A DNA stretch of 64,000 nt, from NCBI RefSeq assembly GCF_000378765.1, contig NZ_KB905344.1:1-64000 (forward strand), read 5' to 3'. This document shows, piece after piece, positions 63,018 through 64,000 of this stretch; positions within the stretch are counted from its first letter, which is position 1; each line of letters begins with the position of its first letter. A model generated the notes under the pieces. That model saw nothing but the letters and a program-made list of their open reading frames with translations. It ran no database searches and had not been told where the DNA came from. The position numbers and the translations under genes were made by a program. The stretch is from Psychroflexus tropicus DSM 15496 (lineage in GTDB: Bacteria > Bacteroidota > Bacteroidia > Flavobacteriales > Flavobacteriaceae).

Positions 63018-64000
63018 ATGACCCTCTGTATCATCTCCCATACCGAACATTATAAAGATGAACACGGCATTCTCAAAGCCTGGGGATCGACGGTGACGGA
63101 AATCAATCATTTGCTGGAAATTTTTGATCGGATTATCCATGTAGCGCCTTTACATGAAGGATTACCACCGCCAAGTAGTCTACCCTATATCGATGATGGA
63201 CGGATTGCTTTTATCCCTTTAAAACCTTCAGGAGGCCAGGGTTTACAAAAATTGAGTATCGTATGGACTGCTATCTCTAACTTAAAAAAAATTCGAAAGG
63301 CGATTCAAAACGCCGATATCATTCAATTTAGAGCCCCTACAGGGATGGGGATTTATGTATTACCCTTTCTGAAATGGTTGAATTCAAAACCCTATTGGGT
63401 CAAGTATGCCGGCAACTGGATGGATCCACACATGCCCCTTGGGAATCGACTACAAAAGCAGTGGTTGTTAAGATATTTAGAACCTGAAACTCAGGTGGCC
63501 TATAATGGACACTGGGAAGATAAGCCTCAGTTTAAAGCCTTCCATAATCCTTGTTATACCCTGAAAGATTATCAGCAGGCCAAATCAGCTTTGGATCAAA
63601 AGTCAGATAACCTGAAGGAAGGTGCGGTGCTGTGTTTTGTGGGGGCTTTAAATGCACATAAAGGAGTGCCGTTAATCCTTGAAGCTCTAAGTAAAAAACC
63701 TAAAAATCTACCAATAAAAGCAGTTCATTTTGTTGGGGACGGCCCTGATCGAGAAGATTATGAAAGCATTGCTAAAGAACTGGATGTAGTAACCTATTTT
63801 CACGGATTTTTGCCTAAGAATCAAGTCAATCAGATTTTAGTAAAGTCGGACGCTTTACTTCTGCCTTCCAGGTCTGAAGGCTTTCCGAAAGTGGTTGGCG
63901 AGGCTATGGCCTTTGGATGCGTGCCCATCACCTCAAATGTCTCCTGCATGGAAGATTACATAAATGATGGGGAGAATGGGTTTTTACTTCAGGACTTAAA
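63018..64000 (+). CDS. family 4 glycosyltransferase, truncated by the window end
   Basis: From ATG 63018 the frame is open to the end of the window (about 327 codons, no stop). It reads MTLCIISHTEHYKDEHGILK, then VLCFVGALNAHKGVPLILEA and SRSEGFPKVVGEAMAFGCVP with the donor-site glutamates. The missing C-terminal tail should be short (about 40 residues). Confidence 0.9.
   Translation, partial: MTLCIISHTEHYKDEHGILKAWGSTVTEINHLLEIFDRIIHVAPLHEGLPPPSSLPYIDDGRIAFIPLKPSGGQGLQKLSIVWTAISNLKKIRKAIQNADIIQFRAPTGMGIYVLPFLKWLNSKPYWVKYAGNWMDPHMPLGNRLQKQWLLRYLEPETQVAYNGHWEDKPQFKAFHNPCYTLKDYQQAKSALDQKSDNLKEGAVLCFVGALNAHKGVPLILEALSKKPKNLPIKAVHFVGDGPDREDYESIAKELDVVTYFHGFLPKNQVNQILVKSDALLLPSRSEGFPKVVGEAMAFGCVPITSNVSCMEDYINDGENGFLLQDL

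Overview
The window is a low-GC chromosome segment from a member of the Bacteroidota, most likely a marine Flavobacteriaceae. The evidence is a T9SS type B (gliding-motility type) C-terminal domain, several promoters of the Bacteroidetes TAnnTTTG type, a split trp operon with a Trp leader peptide, and many dispersed intergenic repeats of the kind common in flavobacteria. I cannot fix the genus.

Positions 1-22854 are mostly core chromosome: 5S rRNA (end of an rrn operon), mutS, tRNA-Gly and tRNA-Leu, a TrmH-type RNA methyltransferase, uvrB on the opposite strand, a small lipoprotein, a T9SS cargo protein downstream of an ABC-2 type exporter, a Bacteroidota protein with a kinase-like signature, an M1 aminopeptidase, fabD, and the full trp operon trpEGDCFBA. 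The trp operon is preceded by an 18-residue leader peptide with three consecutive Trp codons and a terminator/antiterminator pair. A block of palindromic repeats lies between trpB and trpA.

Positions 22855-24560 are an accessory spacer with repeat arrays, a 117-bp tandem duplication and a PemK/MazF-type toxin-antitoxin pair whose toxin has an in-frame stop. From 24561 to the end is a surface-polysaccharide locus: Wzm/Wzt-type ABC export genes, about fifteen glycosyltransferase-like genes, six sulfotransferase-like genes, a pyruvyl transferase-like gene, UDP-glucuronate epimerase-like and Fuc4NAc-type (wecD/wecE) sugar genes, an O-acetylation pair (MBOAT plus SGNH-like), an asparagine-synthase-like gene, a GNAT gene and a polysaccharide-deacetylase-like gene. 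Together these suggest export of a sulfated, probably acetylated and pyruvylated glycan assembled in the cytoplasm and exported by the ABC route; no Wzx/Wzy pair is visible.

The most unusual structure is in the spacers of this locus. Blocks of overlapping genes are separated by pairs of degenerate 7- or 8-bp arrays. A left array usually begins at the stop codon of the upstream gene, and a right array ends within a few bases of the next start. The right array is an approximate reverse complement of the left. Three paralogous four-helix-bundle (S23/bAvd-like) genes and two toxin-antitoxin modules lie within these bracketed spacers. Both toxins, and the MBOAT gene, carry one in-frame stop each. 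A 3' scrap of a hexapeptide acyltransferase shows past gene loss.
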